64,000 bases of DNA from Actinomadura viridilutea (GCA_003001795.1 PVNI01000007.1:237507-301506); one strand, 5' to 3'. Numbered from the stretch's first letter, positions 34,952-43,894 are shown. Translations and numbers: made by a program. The notes: generated by a model not told the origin, from the sequence alone.

Positions 34952-36130
34952 ATGGGACAGCTACACGTCAGTGACGAGTTCGACGCGTTGATGGAGCGGC
35001 TCGACGGCATCGCGCCCGTGCTCGAGGCGAACGCCGACGAGAACGAGGAGCTCGGCCGGCTCAACGACGAGACCGCCAAGGCCCTGCGCGACAGCGACGC
35101 GTTCCTCGTCGGGATACCGCGCGACCTGGGAGGGTACGAGTTCTCGCCGCGCCAGGTGATCGAGACGATCGCCAAGATCTCCTACGCCGACGCCTCGGCG
35201 GGCTGGTCGTTCATGGCGCTGCAGATGGTCACCGGCACCACCGCGGCGTATCTCGGGAGGGAGGCGGCCGACGAGCTGTTCCCGGACGTGCGCGGCGGGC
35301 GGTACGCGCTCATCGCCGGCCAGGGCACCAAGCTGGGCACGGCGGTCAAGGTCGACGGCGGCTACCGGATCACCGGGCACTGGCACTTCGCGTCCGGCAT
35401 CTCCATGGCCAGCCACATCCACACGGCCGCCTTGTGCGAGGAGACCGGCGAGGCGCTGATCTTCACGTTCCCGGTCGAGCGGGCGAGGCTGGTGGACAAC
35501 TGGGACGTGATGGGGCTGCGCGCCACCTGCAGCATCGACTACGTGTGCGAGGACCTGTTCGTCCCGGACGCGTACGTCTACCAGATCGCCACGATGGAGC
35601 CGCGCAACGGCGGCGCCATCTACCGGCTGGGGCTGGCCAACATGTCCGGCATCTGCCACACCGGGTGGGCGCTCGGCGTCGGCAGGCGGATGCTGGACGA
35701 GATGCGGGCGCTGGCGGCCAAGAAGACCGGCCTGCCGAACGCGTCGGTGGACACCGACCACTTCTACGCGGCGTACGCGGAGGCGGAGGCGAAGCTGCGG
35801 GCCGCCCACGCGTTCGCCATGCAGGTGTGGGCGGACAACGAGGCGACGCTGGACCGCGGCGAGCACCTGACGACCGAGCAGGAGACGCTGACGCGGCTGA
35901 TGCTCAACCACACCACCTGGTCCGTGCAGGCGGTGGGCCAGACCGTCTACAAGTGGGCGGCCACCGCCGCGCTGCGCCGCGGCGTCCTGCAGCGCTTCTT
36001 CCGGGACCTGCACGCCGGCACCCAGCACGTCACCTCGGGGCCGGTCGTCCTGCAGAGGTGCGGCAAGTGGCTCGCCGGGCTCGCGCCCGACGCCGAGTGG
36101 GTCTTCCTCGACCTGCGGGAGAAGCGTTGA
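34952..36130 (+). CDS. Acyl-CoA dehydrogenase-fold flavoprotein (HsaA/group D monooxygenase-like)
   Basis: 392 residues with the three-domain acyl-CoA dehydrogenase fold. DASAGWSFMALQMV, YRITGHWHFASGISMASH and DNWDVMGLRATCSIDY match the flavin-dependent hydroxylase branch (HsaA, HpaB-like) better than true dehydrogenases; the usual catalytic Glu region is not evident. It would need a flavin reductase partner, which is not adjacent. The first ATG (34952) is used; TTG 34916 would add 12 residues without similarity. Neither has a good ribosome-binding site. Confidence 0.8.
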   Translation: MGQLHVSDEFDALMERLDGIAPVLEANADENEELGRLNDETAKALRDSDAFLVGIPRDLGGYEFSPRQVIETIAKISYADASAGWSFMALQMVTGTTAAYLGREAADELFPDVRGGRYALIAGQGTKLGTAVKVDGGYRITGHWHFASGISMASHIHTAALCEETGEALIFTFPVERARLVDNWDVMGLRATCSIDYVCEDLFVPDAYVYQIATMEPRNGGAIYRLGLANMSGICHTGWALGVGRRMLDEMRALAAKKTGLPNASVDTDHFYAAYAEAEAKLRAAHAFAMQVWADNEATLDRGEHLTTEQETLTRLMLNHTTWSVQAVGQTVYKWAATAALRRGVLQRFFRDLHAGTQHVTSGPVVLQRCGKWLAGLAPDAEWVFLDLREKR

Positions 36131-36231
36131 TCACCGGGCAGGGCGACGGCGGCCGGCTCGCGTCGGCGCCCTGACCCGGCATCCGGTTCCTGATCCGGCC
36201 GGCTCGGCGTCGACGAGGCCGACCGGCGCCG

Positions 36232-36288
36232 GCACTCCCGTCCCGGTCCGCGCGGCGCGACCGCGGCCCGCGAACGGGACGGGAGTGC
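36232..36288. terminator. Bidirectional terminator between the flavoprotein and hsp20
   Basis: Perfect 14-bp inverted repeat (GCACTCCCGTCCCG at 36232-36245, complement at 36275-36288) between convergent genes. Confidence 0.65.
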
Positions 36289-36327
36289 GGCCCCGGGGCC
36301 CGGCGCGGCGGCGCCGGGCGGCCGCGG

Positions 36328-36744
36328 TCACTTCTGGACGGCGATCCGCTTGATCTCCGGCTTGGCGGTCTTGGGCAGCGGCACGCGGACGGTGAGGATG
36401 CCCTTGTCGTAGGACGCCTTGACCGCGTCGTAGTCGGTGTCCGGCGGCAGGGTGAAGGAGCGGGTGAAGGTCCCGTAGCGGAATTCCGACCGGTGCGCTT
36501 CCTTCTTCTCCTCGTGCCGTTCGGCGTGGATGCGCAGGACGCCGTTCCCGGCCGTGATCTCCACGTCCCTGTCGGGGTCGATGCCGGGCAGCTCGCACCG
36601 GATGACGTGCTCGTCGCCCTCGATGTAGTCCTCGACGCGCATGGTCTGCCCCATGCCGGACCGCAACGCGGGGAACGGGGACTCCAGCCAGTCGAACAGG
36701 TCGGGGAACAGGCTGCGCGGCTCCAAGTGCTCCAGTGCGCCCAT
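36328..36744 (-). CDS. Hsp20/alpha-crystallin small heat-shock protein
   Basis: 138 residues. The alpha-crystallin domain (about 35-130) reads RVEDYIEGDEHVIRCELPGI, then RHEEKKEAHRSEFRYGTFTR and DKGILTVRVPL; the G-I/V-L motif is present, and the C-terminal tail has EIKRIAVQK. It is an ATP-independent holdase. AAGGAG before the ATG. About 200 bp upstream lies a TPP riboswitch on the same strand, with no thiamine gene between them. Related Hsp20 proteins belong to the DosR regulon in mycobacteria, but no DosR-type box is seen here. Confidence 0.92.
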   Translation of the reverse strand: MGALEHLEPRSLFPDLFDWLESPFPALRSGMGQTMRVEDYIEGDEHVIRCELPGIDPDRDVEITAGNGVLRIHAERHEEKKEAHRSEFRYGTFTRSFTLPPDTDYDAVKASYDKGILTVRVPLPKTAKPEIKRIAVQK

Positions 36745-36858
36745 GACGTCTCCTTCAGGTCGGCGTGTCGCGACCGCCCGCCGGAGGCAGCCGGTACCGG
36801 GGCGGCCGCTCTCGGTCTTCGGCTGGACTCGGTCGACTGTTCTGGGCGGATGTCCCGC

Positions 36859-36879
36859 GGCGACCGTCGAGCGGTCGCC
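36859..36879 (-). terminator. hairpin downstream of the TPP riboswitch
   Basis: GGCGACCG, loop TCGAG, CGGTCGCC: a perfect 8-bp stem between riboswitch and hsp20. It may act as transcription terminator or expression platform; no U-tract follows. Confidence 0.4.
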
Positions 36880-36947
36880 CGGAAGGGACGTCCCGAGGGG
36901 CGGTCCGGCCCGCGGGCGGACGCCTCTCCGAACAGGAGAAGACCTGT

Positions 36948-37045
36948 GAGGCGCTCTCCCTGCGCCGGCATTGTCCGGATCAGGTTCAAGGGGTCGCCGT
37001 ACCGCTGGACGCGTTCCGGCCTCTCAGCTTTCCCCGTGATCCTCC
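36948..37045 (-). ncRNA. TPP riboswitch (THI element)
   Basis: On the minus strand the conserved elements occur in order: CACGGGG near 37035, AGCTGAGAGG (the CUGAGA box) near 37025, then ACCCCTTGAACCTGATCCGG and ACAATGCCGGCGCAGGGAG, ending near 36950. These match the thiamine-pyrophosphate aptamer (CUGAGA, ACCYGAUCUGGAUAAURCCRGCGNAGGGA). The first downstream gene is hsp20, not a thiamine gene. The aptamer is clear from the sequence; its target is uncertain. Confidence 0.88.
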
Positions 37046-37403
37046 TCCGGATTTCTCCTTCGAAGAACCTCGGGTCCGGCTCCCTCGCTCGTCTCACAGG
37101 CCTACAGCCACTATCACTCGGTCGAAGTCACGAAACTAGGGGTATTTGCCGCTTTTTACGGCTTTGAGCGATCTTCTTTGCCCGGCCCTGAGGCGACGCC
37201 CGCTGCGGATTTCACGGACGACGGTGTACATGAAGCCGCCCGGACTGCCGCCGCCCCGGACCGCGACCGCCGCCGGGCACGGGCGGCGGGGCGGAGCTGT
37301 GCCCGGACGCGACCGAAATTAGACGTGACGCAGAGGTAGCCCTCGCGTACGCCGGGTAGGCGATCGGCGATCCGGCCCGGCGGCGCACCAGGGGAGGCGA
37401 GCG

Positions 37404-37787
37404 GTGGCGGACGGCGGCGAGGCGCGTGGCCTGCTCCACCCCTTCCTGCTGCTGCTGATCTGCGAGCAGCCGGGGCACGGGTACGAGCTCATCGACCGGC
37501 TCGCCTGCCTGGGGGTCCGCGGGGTGGAGCCCGGCCACGCCTACCGGGTGCTGCGCAACCTGGAGCGCGACCGGCTGGTCGTCTCCACCTGGGTCACGTC
37601 CGACGCGGGACCGGCCCGCCGCCGCTACGAGCTGACCCGCGAAGGGCGCGCGGACCTGGAGTCGTGGATGGCCCGCCTGTCGCGGCTGCGCGAGGTGCTC
37701 GACGCCTGCCTGGTCCGGTGGAGCAAGGCGGGCGGGCCGCGGCCCGGGTCGCCGAACGGGCGATACGGCTCGTACACGGTCTCGTGA
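37404..37787 (+). CDS. PadR-like transcriptional regulator heading the hypF operon
   Basis: 127 residues, mostly a winged helix-turn-helix: LLHPFLLLLICEQPGHGYEL, then ERDRLVVSTWVTSDAGPARR and RYELTREGRADLESWM. The C-terminal dimerisation helix is short. The GTG has GGGGAGG 6 nt upstream. Its position as first gene, 19 bp before a SIS gene, suggests that it regulates hydrogenase maturation; the effector is unknown. Confidence 0.8.
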   Translation: MADGGEARGLLHPFLLLLICEQPGHGYELIDRLACLGVRGVEPGHAYRVLRNLERDRLVVSTWVTSDAGPARRRYELTREGRADLESWMARLSRLREVLDACLVRWSKAGGPRPGSPNGRYGSYTVS

Positions 37788-37806
37788 ACGGGAGAGGAGG
37801 CATCGC

Positions 37807-38427
37807 ATGGCCGAGGGACGGCCGGCGGCGCCGGCGGTGCGGGACGCGTTCGAGCGCCGCGCCGAACCCGGCCGGGCGCTCGCCGGCCAGGCGGGGGACG
37901 TGGCCCGCGCGTGCCGCGACATGGCGGGACGGTTCCGCGACGGCGGCAAGCTGATCGTCTTCGGGAGCGGCGGCGCGTCGACCGACGCCCAGCACATCGC
38001 CGTCGAGTTCGTCCACCCGGTGATCGTGGGCAAGCGCGCGCTGCCCGCCGTCTCCCTGACCGACGACGCCGCGGCCCTGACCGGCATCGCCGCGGCCGAG
38101 GGGCTCGACGCGGTGTTCGCCGCGCAGCTGGACCTGCTGGGCGGCCCGCGGGACATCGCGCTCGGCGTGTCCGGCGACGGCCGGTGCCCGGCCGTGCTGC
38201 GCGGACTGGAGACGGCCCGGCGGCTCGGCATGCTCACCGTCGCGCTGACCGGCGCCGACGGCGGGGAGCTCGCGCGCCGCGCCGCCGCCGACCACGTGCT
38301 GCTCGCCGGGTCCGACGACCCCTGCGTGGTGAAGGAGATGCACGTCACCCTGTACCACCTGCTCTGGGAGCTGGTGCACGTGTTCCTGGAGCACCCGGAC
38401 GCGCCGGAGCCCGACGATGCCCGCTGA
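37807..38427 (+). CDS. SIS-domain protein (GmhA/phosphoheptose isomerase-like), copy 1
   Basis: 206 residues with a sugar-isomerase fold: LIVFGSGGASTDAQHIAVEF phosphate-binding loop, DIALGVSGDGRCPAVLRGLE second loop and the C-terminal ECALH-like VVKEMHVTLYHLLWELVHVF. It resembles sedoheptulose-7-phosphate isomerase, but no heptose pathway is nearby and the setting is hydrogenase maturation. It lies in an operon with a second SIS protein (38659). The native substrate is unknown. Confidence 0.8.
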   Translation: MAEGRPAAPAVRDAFERRAEPGRALAGQAGDVARACRDMAGRFRDGGKLIVFGSGGASTDAQHIAVEFVHPVIVGKRALPAVSLTDDAAALTGIAAAEGLDAVFAAQLDLLGGPRDIALGVSGDGRCPAVLRGLETARRLGMLTVALTGADGGELARRAAADHVLLAGSDDPCVVKEMHVTLYHLLWELVHVFLEHPDAPEPDDAR

Positions 38428-38662
38428 CCGCGACGAGCCGCGCCGCCGCGCCGAACCGGTCTGCCATGACGACGTCTGCGTGACCTGCTCCGACAGCGCC
38501 GTCCCCGTCCGGATCCGCGAGCTGAAGGGCGACGGCCTCGCCGTCGTCGACACCGACGCGGGCCCGGAGGAGATCAGCGTGGCGCTGGTGGACGCCGCTC
38601 CGGGGGACGTCGTCCTCGTCCACGCCAAGGAGGCCATCGCCGTCGTGAAGGACACGCCATGA
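38417..38662 (+). CDS. Divergent HypC/HupF-type hydrogenase chaperone
   Basis: 81 residues. It does not begin with the usual MCLGIP. Instead it carries a 15-residue extension and CHDDVCVTCSDSAVPVRI, followed by the HypC OB-barrel strands (PGDVVLVHAKEAIAVVKD). The extra cysteines could bind a metal. A canonical HypC is encoded separately at 44227. It overlaps the SIS gene upstream and by ATGA the SIS gene downstream, so the three are translationally coupled. Confidence 0.72.
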   Translation: MPADRDEPRRRAEPVCHDDVCVTCSDSAVPVRIRELKGDGLAVVDTDAGPEEISVALVDAAPGDVVLVHAKEAIAVVKDTP

Positions 38663-39336
38663 CCGCACCGGACCACGCGGGCGACGCCGCCGACATGGAG
38701 ACGCTGTACCCGTTCCTCTACGCGGGCGGAACCCGCGCCGACGCCCTCCTGGAGGACGCCCGGCGCTCGGCCGAGGCGAAGGCGGCCGAGATCGCCGCGC
38801 TGCGGGCCGACCTCGCCGACCGGCACGGCGAGGCGCTGCGGCGCTGCGCGCGGCGGATGGCGGAGGCGTTCCGGGCGGGCGGCAGGCTGCTGACGTTCGG
38901 CAACGGCGGCAGCAGCACCGACGCCCAGGCCGTCGCGCGCCTGTTCGCGGGCCCGCCGCCGCCCGCGCCGCCCCTGCCCGCGATCTCCCTGCCGCACGAC
39001 GTCGCCACGCTGACGGCGCTGTCCAACGACGTCGGGTTCGAGGTGGTGTTCGCGCGGCGGCTCGCCGCCCTGGGGCGGCCCGGCGACATCGCGCTGGGCC
39101 TGTCGACCAGCGGCGGCTCGCGCAACCTGCTGCGCGCCTTCGACGAGGCCGCCCGCCGCGGCATGGTGACGGTCGGGTTCGCCGGCTACGACGGCGGCGC
39201 GATGGCCGAGGCCGGGACCGTCGACCACCTGTTCGTCGTGCCGTCGTCGTCGGTGCACCGCATCCAGGAGGCGCAGACGACCGTCTACCACGTCCTGTGG
39301 GAGCTGACCGTGCGGGCGCTGGAAGGGGCGCCGTGA
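38659..39336 (+). CDS. SIS-domain protein (GmhA-like), copy 2
   Basis: 225 residues. The loops LLTFGNGGSSTDAQAVARLF and DIALGLSTSGGSRNLLRAFD are closer to true GmhA than in copy 1, as is the C-terminal VHRIQEAQTTVYHVLWELTV (conserved E-H-type region). It may pair with copy 1 to form a hetero-oligomeric isomerase. SIS genes beside hypF are common in actinobacterial group 1h hydrogenase loci; the reaction there is not known. Confidence 0.82.
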   Translation: MTAPDHAGDAADMETLYPFLYAGGTRADALLEDARRSAEAKAAEIAALRADLADRHGEALRRCARRMAEAFRAGGRLLTFGNGGSSTDAQAVARLFAGPPPPAPPLPAISLPHDVATLTALSNDVGFEVVFARRLAALGRPGDIALGLSTSGGSRNLLRAFDEAARRGMVTVGFAGYDGGAMAEAGTVDHLFVVPSSSVHRIQEAQTTVYHVLWELTVRALEGAP

Positions 39337-41627
39337 CGTCGGCGAACGGGGCGGGGCCCCGGGCGCGGATCCGGATCCGCGTCGAAGGCCTCGTGCAGGG
39401 CGTCGGGTTCCGGCCGTTCGTCCACGAGCTGGCGGACGAGCACGGCGTCGCCGGGTTCGTGGGCAACGACTCGGCCGGCGTGTTCGCCGAGGCCGAGGCC
39501 GCCCCGCAGGCGCTGGCGCGGTTCGTCGCCGACCTGGAGCGGCGGGCGCCGCCCCTGGCGCTGGTCGAACGGGTCGTCACCGAGGCGCGGCGGCCGCTCG
39601 GGGAGCGCGGGTTCCGCATCGTGCCGAGCGTCGACGGCGCCGACCGGGAGGCGCTCGTGCCGCCCGACGCGGCGACCTGCGCGGCGTGCGTGGCGGAGAT
39701 CTTCGATCCGTCGGCGCGCCGCTACCGCTACGCGTTCACCAACTGCACGAACTGCGGGCCGCGGTTCACGATCGTCACCGACGTCCCCTACGACCGGTGC
39801 AACACCACCATGGCCGCGTTCGCGATGTGCCGGGACTGCGCGGCCGAGTACCGGGACCCGGGCGACCGGCGCTTCCACGCGCAGCCGGTGTGCTGCCCCG
39901 CCTGCGGGCCCGTCCTGCGGCTGCTCGGCCGGGACGGCCGGGCGGTCCGGTCCGACCCCGTCGACACCGCGGCGCGCTGGCTGCTGCGCGGCCGGATCCT
40001 GGCGGTGAAAGGGCTCGGCGGGTACCACTTGGCCGCGCTCGCCGACCACGAGGGAGCGGTGGCGGACCTGCGCGCCCGCAAACGCCGCGCGGACAAGCCC
40101 TTCGCGCTGATGGTCCCGGACCTGGCCGCCGCCCGCGCCCTCGTCCACGTCGACCCCGCGGCGCAGCGGCTGCTGACCGGCGCCCGCGCCCCGATCGTGC
40201 TGCTGCCGCGCCGGTCCGGGGCCCGCGTGGCCGCCGCCGTGGCCCCCGGCGCCCGCCACCTCGGGATCATGCTGCCCTACACGCCGCTGCACCATCTGCT
40301 GCTGCGGCGGCTCGCCCGCCCGATCGTGCTGACGAGCGGGAACGTCTCCGACGAGCCGATCGTGCACCGCGACGACGACGCCGTGGCGAGGCTGTCGGGC
40401 ATCGCCGACGGCTTCCTCGCGCACGACCGGCCGATCCGCGTCCGCGCCGACGACTCGGTGGTCCGGGTGTTCCGCGGCCGGACGCTGCCGGTGCGCCGCT
40501 CCCGCGGGTACGCGCCGTCGCCGGTGACCGTCCGCCGCCGGTTCCCGCGGCCGCTGCTGGCCTGCGGCGCCGAGCTGAAGAACACCTTCTGCCTGGCCAA
40601 GGGCGACCGCGCGTTCCTGTCCCCCCACATCGGGGACCTGGAGGACTACGCGACGCTGCGGTCCTACATCGAGGGCGTCGCGCACTACCGCCGGCTGTTC
40701 GGCGTCCGGCCGGAGGTGGTGGCGCACGACCGGCACCCGGAGTACCTGTCGACCAAGTACGCGCTGGAGCAGGCCGACGCCGAACCGGTCGCGGTGCAGC
40801 ACCACCACGCGCACATCGCCTCCTGCCTGGCCGACAACGGCGCGTGCGGCCCCGTGATCGGCGTGGCGTTCGACGGGCTCGGGTACGGCGACGACGGCGT
40901 CCTGTGGGGCGGCGAGCTGCTGGTCGCCGACCTGGCGGGCTACGAGCGGGCCGGGCACCTGGAGGCGGTGCCCATGCCCGGCGGGGCGAAGGCGATCCGC
41001 GAACCGTGGCGCATGGCGGCGGCCTACCTGGACGCCCTCTACGGCGACGACCCGCCGGACCTGGACGTGGTGCGGCGCAACCGCGAGCGCTGGGCGGCCG
41101 TCACCCGCATGGCGCGCACGGGGACGAACGCCCCCCTCACCACGAGCGCGGGCCGGCTGTTCGACGCGGTGGCGGCCGTCGCGGGGGTGCGCGACTCGGT
41201 CACGTACGAGGGGCAGGCCGCCGTGGAACTCGAGCAGCGGGTGCACCTGGGGGAGCACGGCGCGTACCGGGCGGGCCTGACCGAAGGCCCCGAGCTGGTC
41301 GTCTCGGGCAAGGACCTGGTGCGGGCGGCGGTCGAGGACCTGGCGGCGGGCGCGGAGGTCGGCCGGGTCGCCGCCCGCTTCCACAACGGCCTGGCCCGCG
41401 CCGTCGTGGACGCCGCCGAGGTGCTGCGCTCGCGGACCGGCCTCGGGACGGTCGCCCTGTCGGGCGGGGTCTTCCAGAACGTGGTGCTGCTGGAGCGGGT
41501 GGTGTCCGGGCTGGAAGAGGCCGGGTTCGCGGTGCTCGTCCACTCGCGCGTGCCTCCCAACGACGGGGGCGTCTCCCTCGGCCAGGCCGTCGTGGCCGCC
41601 GCCCGGGACCGCGGCTCGGCGCCGTGA
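39333..41627 (+). CDS. hypF: Carbamoyltransferase HypF
   Basis: 764 residues. It makes the thiocarboxamide on HypE from carbamoyl phosphate, the precursor of the CN ligands of the NiFe site. In order: acylphosphatase domain (VEGLVQGVGFRPFVHELADE), two Cys4 zinc fingers (CAACVAEIF...CTNCG and CRDCAAEY...CCPACG), YrdC-like domain (about 190-370; KRRADKPFALMV, LTSGNVSDEP), and Kae1-like domain with the metal-binding HHHAHIASC. The GTG at 39333 overlaps the SIS stop. It ends the plus-strand operon, convergent with hypE. Confidence 0.96.
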   Translation: MTSANGAGPRARIRIRVEGLVQGVGFRPFVHELADEHGVAGFVGNDSAGVFAEAEAAPQALARFVADLERRAPPLALVERVVTEARRPLGERGFRIVPSVDGADREALVPPDAATCAACVAEIFDPSARRYRYAFTNCTNCGPRFTIVTDVPYDRCNTTMAAFAMCRDCAAEYRDPGDRRFHAQPVCCPACGPVLRLLGRDGRAVRSDPVDTAARWLLRGRILAVKGLGGYHLAALADHEGAVADLRARKRRADKPFALMVPDLAAARALVHVDPAAQRLLTGARAPIVLLPRRSGARVAAAVAPGARHLGIMLPYTPLHHLLLRRLARPIVLTSGNVSDEPIVHRDDDAVARLSGIADGFLAHDRPIRVRADDSVVRVFRGRTLPVRRSRGYAPSPVTVRRRFPRPLLACGAELKNTFCLAKGDRAFLSPHIGDLEDYATLRSYIEGVAHYRRLFGVRPEVVAHDRHPEYLSTKYALEQADAEPVAVQHHHAHIASCLADNGACGPVIGVAFDGLGYGDDGVLWGGELLVADLAGYERAGHLEAVPMPGGAKAIREPWRMAAAYLDALYGDDPPDLDVVRRNRERWAAVTRMARTGTNAPLTTSAGRLFDAVAAVAGVRDSVTYEGQAAVELEQRVHLGEHGAYRAGLTEGPELVVSGKDLVRAAVEDLAAGAEVGRVAARFHNGLARAVVDAAEVLRSRTGLGTVALSGGVFQNVVLLERVVSGLEEAGFAVLVHSRVPPNDGGVSLGQAVVAAARDRGSAP

Positions 41628-41630
41628 GAG

Positions 41631-41657
41631 CGCCGCCGCCCGCCGGGCGCGGCGGCG
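41631..41657. terminator. Bidirectional terminator between hypF and hypE
   Basis: 9-bp inverted repeat (CGCCGCCGC at 41631-41639, complement at 41649-41657) in the 48-bp convergent gap. Confidence 0.6.
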
Positions 41658-41675
41658 CACCGGCGCCGGCGGGCG

Positions 41676-42770
41676 TCAGCAGATGCGCGGCAGCGGGTCG
41701 CCGACGAGCATGTCGATGATCCGGGTCCCGCCGATGGGCGTCTCCAGCAGCACCATGCCGGCCGGCTCCGCCTCGACGCGGCCCACGATCGCCGCGTCCT
41801 CTCCCAGGGGATGCGCCCGCAGCGCCTCCAAAGCGGCGTCGGCGCGGTCGCCGTCGACGACGGCGACGAAGCGGCCCTCGCACGCCACGTAGAGGGGGTC
41901 GATGCCCAGCAGCTCGCAGGCGCCGTGCACCACCGGCCGCACCGGCACCGCCGACTCCCGCACGACGACCGCCGCGCCGGCCGCCCGGGCCAGCTCGTTG
42001 AGGACCGTGGCGACCCCGCCGCGGGTGGCGTCGCGCAGCACCCGGACCCCGCCCGGCACCGCGTCCAGCAGCGCCGCGACCGGTCCGTGCAGCGGCGCCG
42101 TGTCGGAGGCCAGGTCCGCCTCGATCTCCAGCTCGCCCCGCGCGAGCATGATCGTGACGCCGTGCTCGCCGATCGGCCCGGACACCAGGACGGCGTCGCC
42201 GGGCCGCACCGCGGCGGCGCCCAGCTCGAGGTCCCGGTCCAGCACGCCCACCCCGGCGGTGGTCACGTAGCAGCCGTCCGCCTTGCCGCGTTCCACCACC
42301 TTGGTGTCGCCGGTGACGACGGCGACGCCCGCGCGCTCGGCGGCCGCGGCCATCGACGCGACGATCCGCCGCAGGTCGTCGACGGCGAACCCCTCTTCCA
42401 GGATGAAGCCCGCCGACAGGTACAGCGGCCGCGCCCCGCACATGGCCAGGTCGTTGACGGTCCCGTTCACGGCCAGGTCGCCGATGTCGCCGCCGGGGAA
42501 GAACAGCGGCGACACCACGAACGAGTCGGTGGTGAAGGCCATGCGCCCGCCGTCGACCGCCAGCACGGCGCCGTCGCCCAGCGCCTCCAGCGCCGGGTTG
42601 CGGAACCGCTCCACGAACAGCGCCTCCACCAGCGTCTGCGTCGCCTTGCCGCCCGCCCCGTGCGCCAGCGTGATGTGCGACTCGCGCACGCGGGGGCGGC
42701 GGCGCACGCGCTCGATGCGCTCGAGGACCTGCTCCTCCCGCGACAGGCGCGCCGTGCCCGGCTCGGTCAT
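41676..42770 (-). CDS. hypE: Hydrogenase maturation protein HypE
   Basis: 364 residues, PurM-like ATP-binding fold. It dehydrates the thiocarboxamide attached to its C-terminal cysteine to thiocyanate. HITLAHGAGGKATQTLVEAL is the N-terminal motif, followed by AVDGGRMAFTTDSFVVSPLF, GDTKVVERG and a C-terminus ending DPLPRIC, with the reactive Cys last. The start overlaps the hypD stop (ATGA). It is the last gene of the minus-strand operon. Confidence 0.96.
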   Translation of the reverse strand: MTEPGTARLSREEQVLERIERVRRRPRVRESHITLAHGAGGKATQTLVEALFVERFRNPALEALGDGAVLAVDGGRMAFTTDSFVVSPLFFPGGDIGDLAVNGTVNDLAMCGARPLYLSAGFILEEGFAVDDLRRIVASMAAAAERAGVAVVTGDTKVVERGKADGCYVTTAGVGVLDRDLELGAAAVRPGDAVLVSGPIGEHGVTIMLARGELEIEADLASDTAPLHGPVAALLDAVPGGVRVLRDATRGGVATVLNELARAAGAAVVVRESAVPVRPVVHGACELLGIDPLYVACEGRFVAVVDGDRADAALEALRAHPLGEDAAIVGRVEAEPAGMVLLETPIGGTRIIDMLVGDPLPRIC

Positions 42771-43894
42771 GCGGGCGTCACCTCCTCGACGCGCCGCCGC
42801 GTGAACCGCCCGAAGTTGTAGTACGCGGCGCACGCGCCCTCCGACGAGACCATGCAGGTGCCGATCGGGGTCTCCGGGGTGCACGCGGTGCCGAACACCT
42901 TGCACTCCCAGGGTTTGAGGACGCCCTTCAGCACCTCCCCGCACTGGCACGCCTTCGGGTCGGCCACGCGCACGCCGGGCACCTCGAAGATCCGCTCGGC
43001 GTCGTGGGCGGCGTAGGCGTCCCGGATGCGCAGCGCGGACTGCGAGATGAAGCCCAGGCCGCGCCACTCGAAGTGCGGACGCAGCTCCATCACCTCGCCG
43101 ATCGCGCGCAGCGCGCGGGGATTGCCCTCCCACGGGACGACCCGGGCGTACTGGTTCTCCACCTCGGCCCGTCCCTCGGCGAGCTGCCGCAGCAGCATCG
43201 CCACCGCCTGCAGCACGTCCAGCGGCTCGAAGCCCGCGCACACCAGCGGCTTGCCGTGGTCGCGGGCGATGAACTCGTACGGACGGCAGCCGATCACCGT
43301 GGACACGTGCCCCGGGCCGATGAAGCCGTCCAGCCGCAGGTCCGGCGAGTCCAGGATCGCCTTGATCGCCGGGATGATCGTCACGTGGTTGCAGAAGACC
43401 GAGAAGTTCGCCACGCCCTCGCGGGCCGCGCGCAGCACGGTCATCGCCGTGGACGGCGCCGTGGTCTCGAACCCCACCGCCAGGAACACCACGCGGCGGT
43501 CGGGGTTGCGCCGGGCGAGGGCCAGCGCGTCCAGCGGCGAGTACACCATGCGGATGTCCGCGCCCGCGGCCTTGGCGTCCAGGAACGAGCCCCGCCCGCC
43601 CGGCACCCGCATCATGTCCCCGAACGACGTCATGATCACGTCGGGCTGCCGGGCGATGGCGATGGCGTCGTCCACCCGCCCCATGGGGATCACGCACACC
43701 GGGCATCCCGGGCCGTGCACGAGCGTGACGCTCTCCGGCAGGTAGTCCTCCAGGCCGTGCCGGTAGATGGTGTGGGTGTGGCCGCCGCACACCTCCATGA
43801 ACTTGTACCGCCGGCCCGGCTCGCACAGTGAGGCGATCCGCGCGGCCAGCGCGCGCGCCTTGTCCGCGTCGCGGTACTCGTCGACGAACCGCAT
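42767..43894 (-). CDS. hypD: Hydrogenase maturation protein HypD
   Basis: 375 residues. It is the scaffold with a [4Fe-4S] cluster on which Fe(CN)2CO is assembled with HypC. Conserved motifs: EVCGGHTH, VHGPGCPVCVIPMGR, GHVSTVIGCRPYE, and the C-terminal cysteines in ACQCGEVLKGVLKPWECKVF and CTPETPIGTCMVSSEGAC. The length is typical. It lies 60 bp after hypC and is coupled to hypE. Confidence 0.96.
   Translation of the reverse strand: MRFVDEYRDADKARALAARIASLCEPGRRYKFMEVCGGHTHTIYRHGLEDYLPESVTLVHGPGCPVCVIPMGRVDDAIAIARQPDVIMTSFGDMMRVPGGRGSFLDAKAAGADIRMVYSPLDALALARRNPDRRVVFLAVGFETTAPSTAMTVLRAAREGVANFSVFCNHVTIIPAIKAILDSPDLRLDGFIGPGHVSTVIGCRPYEFIARDHGKPLVCAGFEPLDVLQAVAMLLRQLAEGRAEVENQYARVVPWEGNPRALRAIGEVMELRPHFEWRGLGFISQSALRIRDAYAAHDAERIFEVPGVRVADPKACQCGEVLKGVLKPWECKVFGTACTPETPIGTCMVSSEGACAAYYNFGRFTRRRVEEVTPA

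Larger units (their letters stand above)
36745..37403. other. intergenic region between hsp20 and the hydrogenase-locus regulator
   Basis: 659 bp. It contains a minus-strand TPP riboswitch, a hairpin between it and hsp20, and an AT-richer patch at about 37100-37185 that could hold the riboswitch promoter. 37190-37403 holds nothing recognisable except the ribosome-binding site of the next gene. Confidence 0.6.

Noticed and set aside
36883..36892. GGGACGTCCC upstream of hsp20 as a DosR box
   Set aside because: The two half-sites are directly joined; DosR boxes have four bases between GGGAC and GTCCC, so the spacing is wrong.
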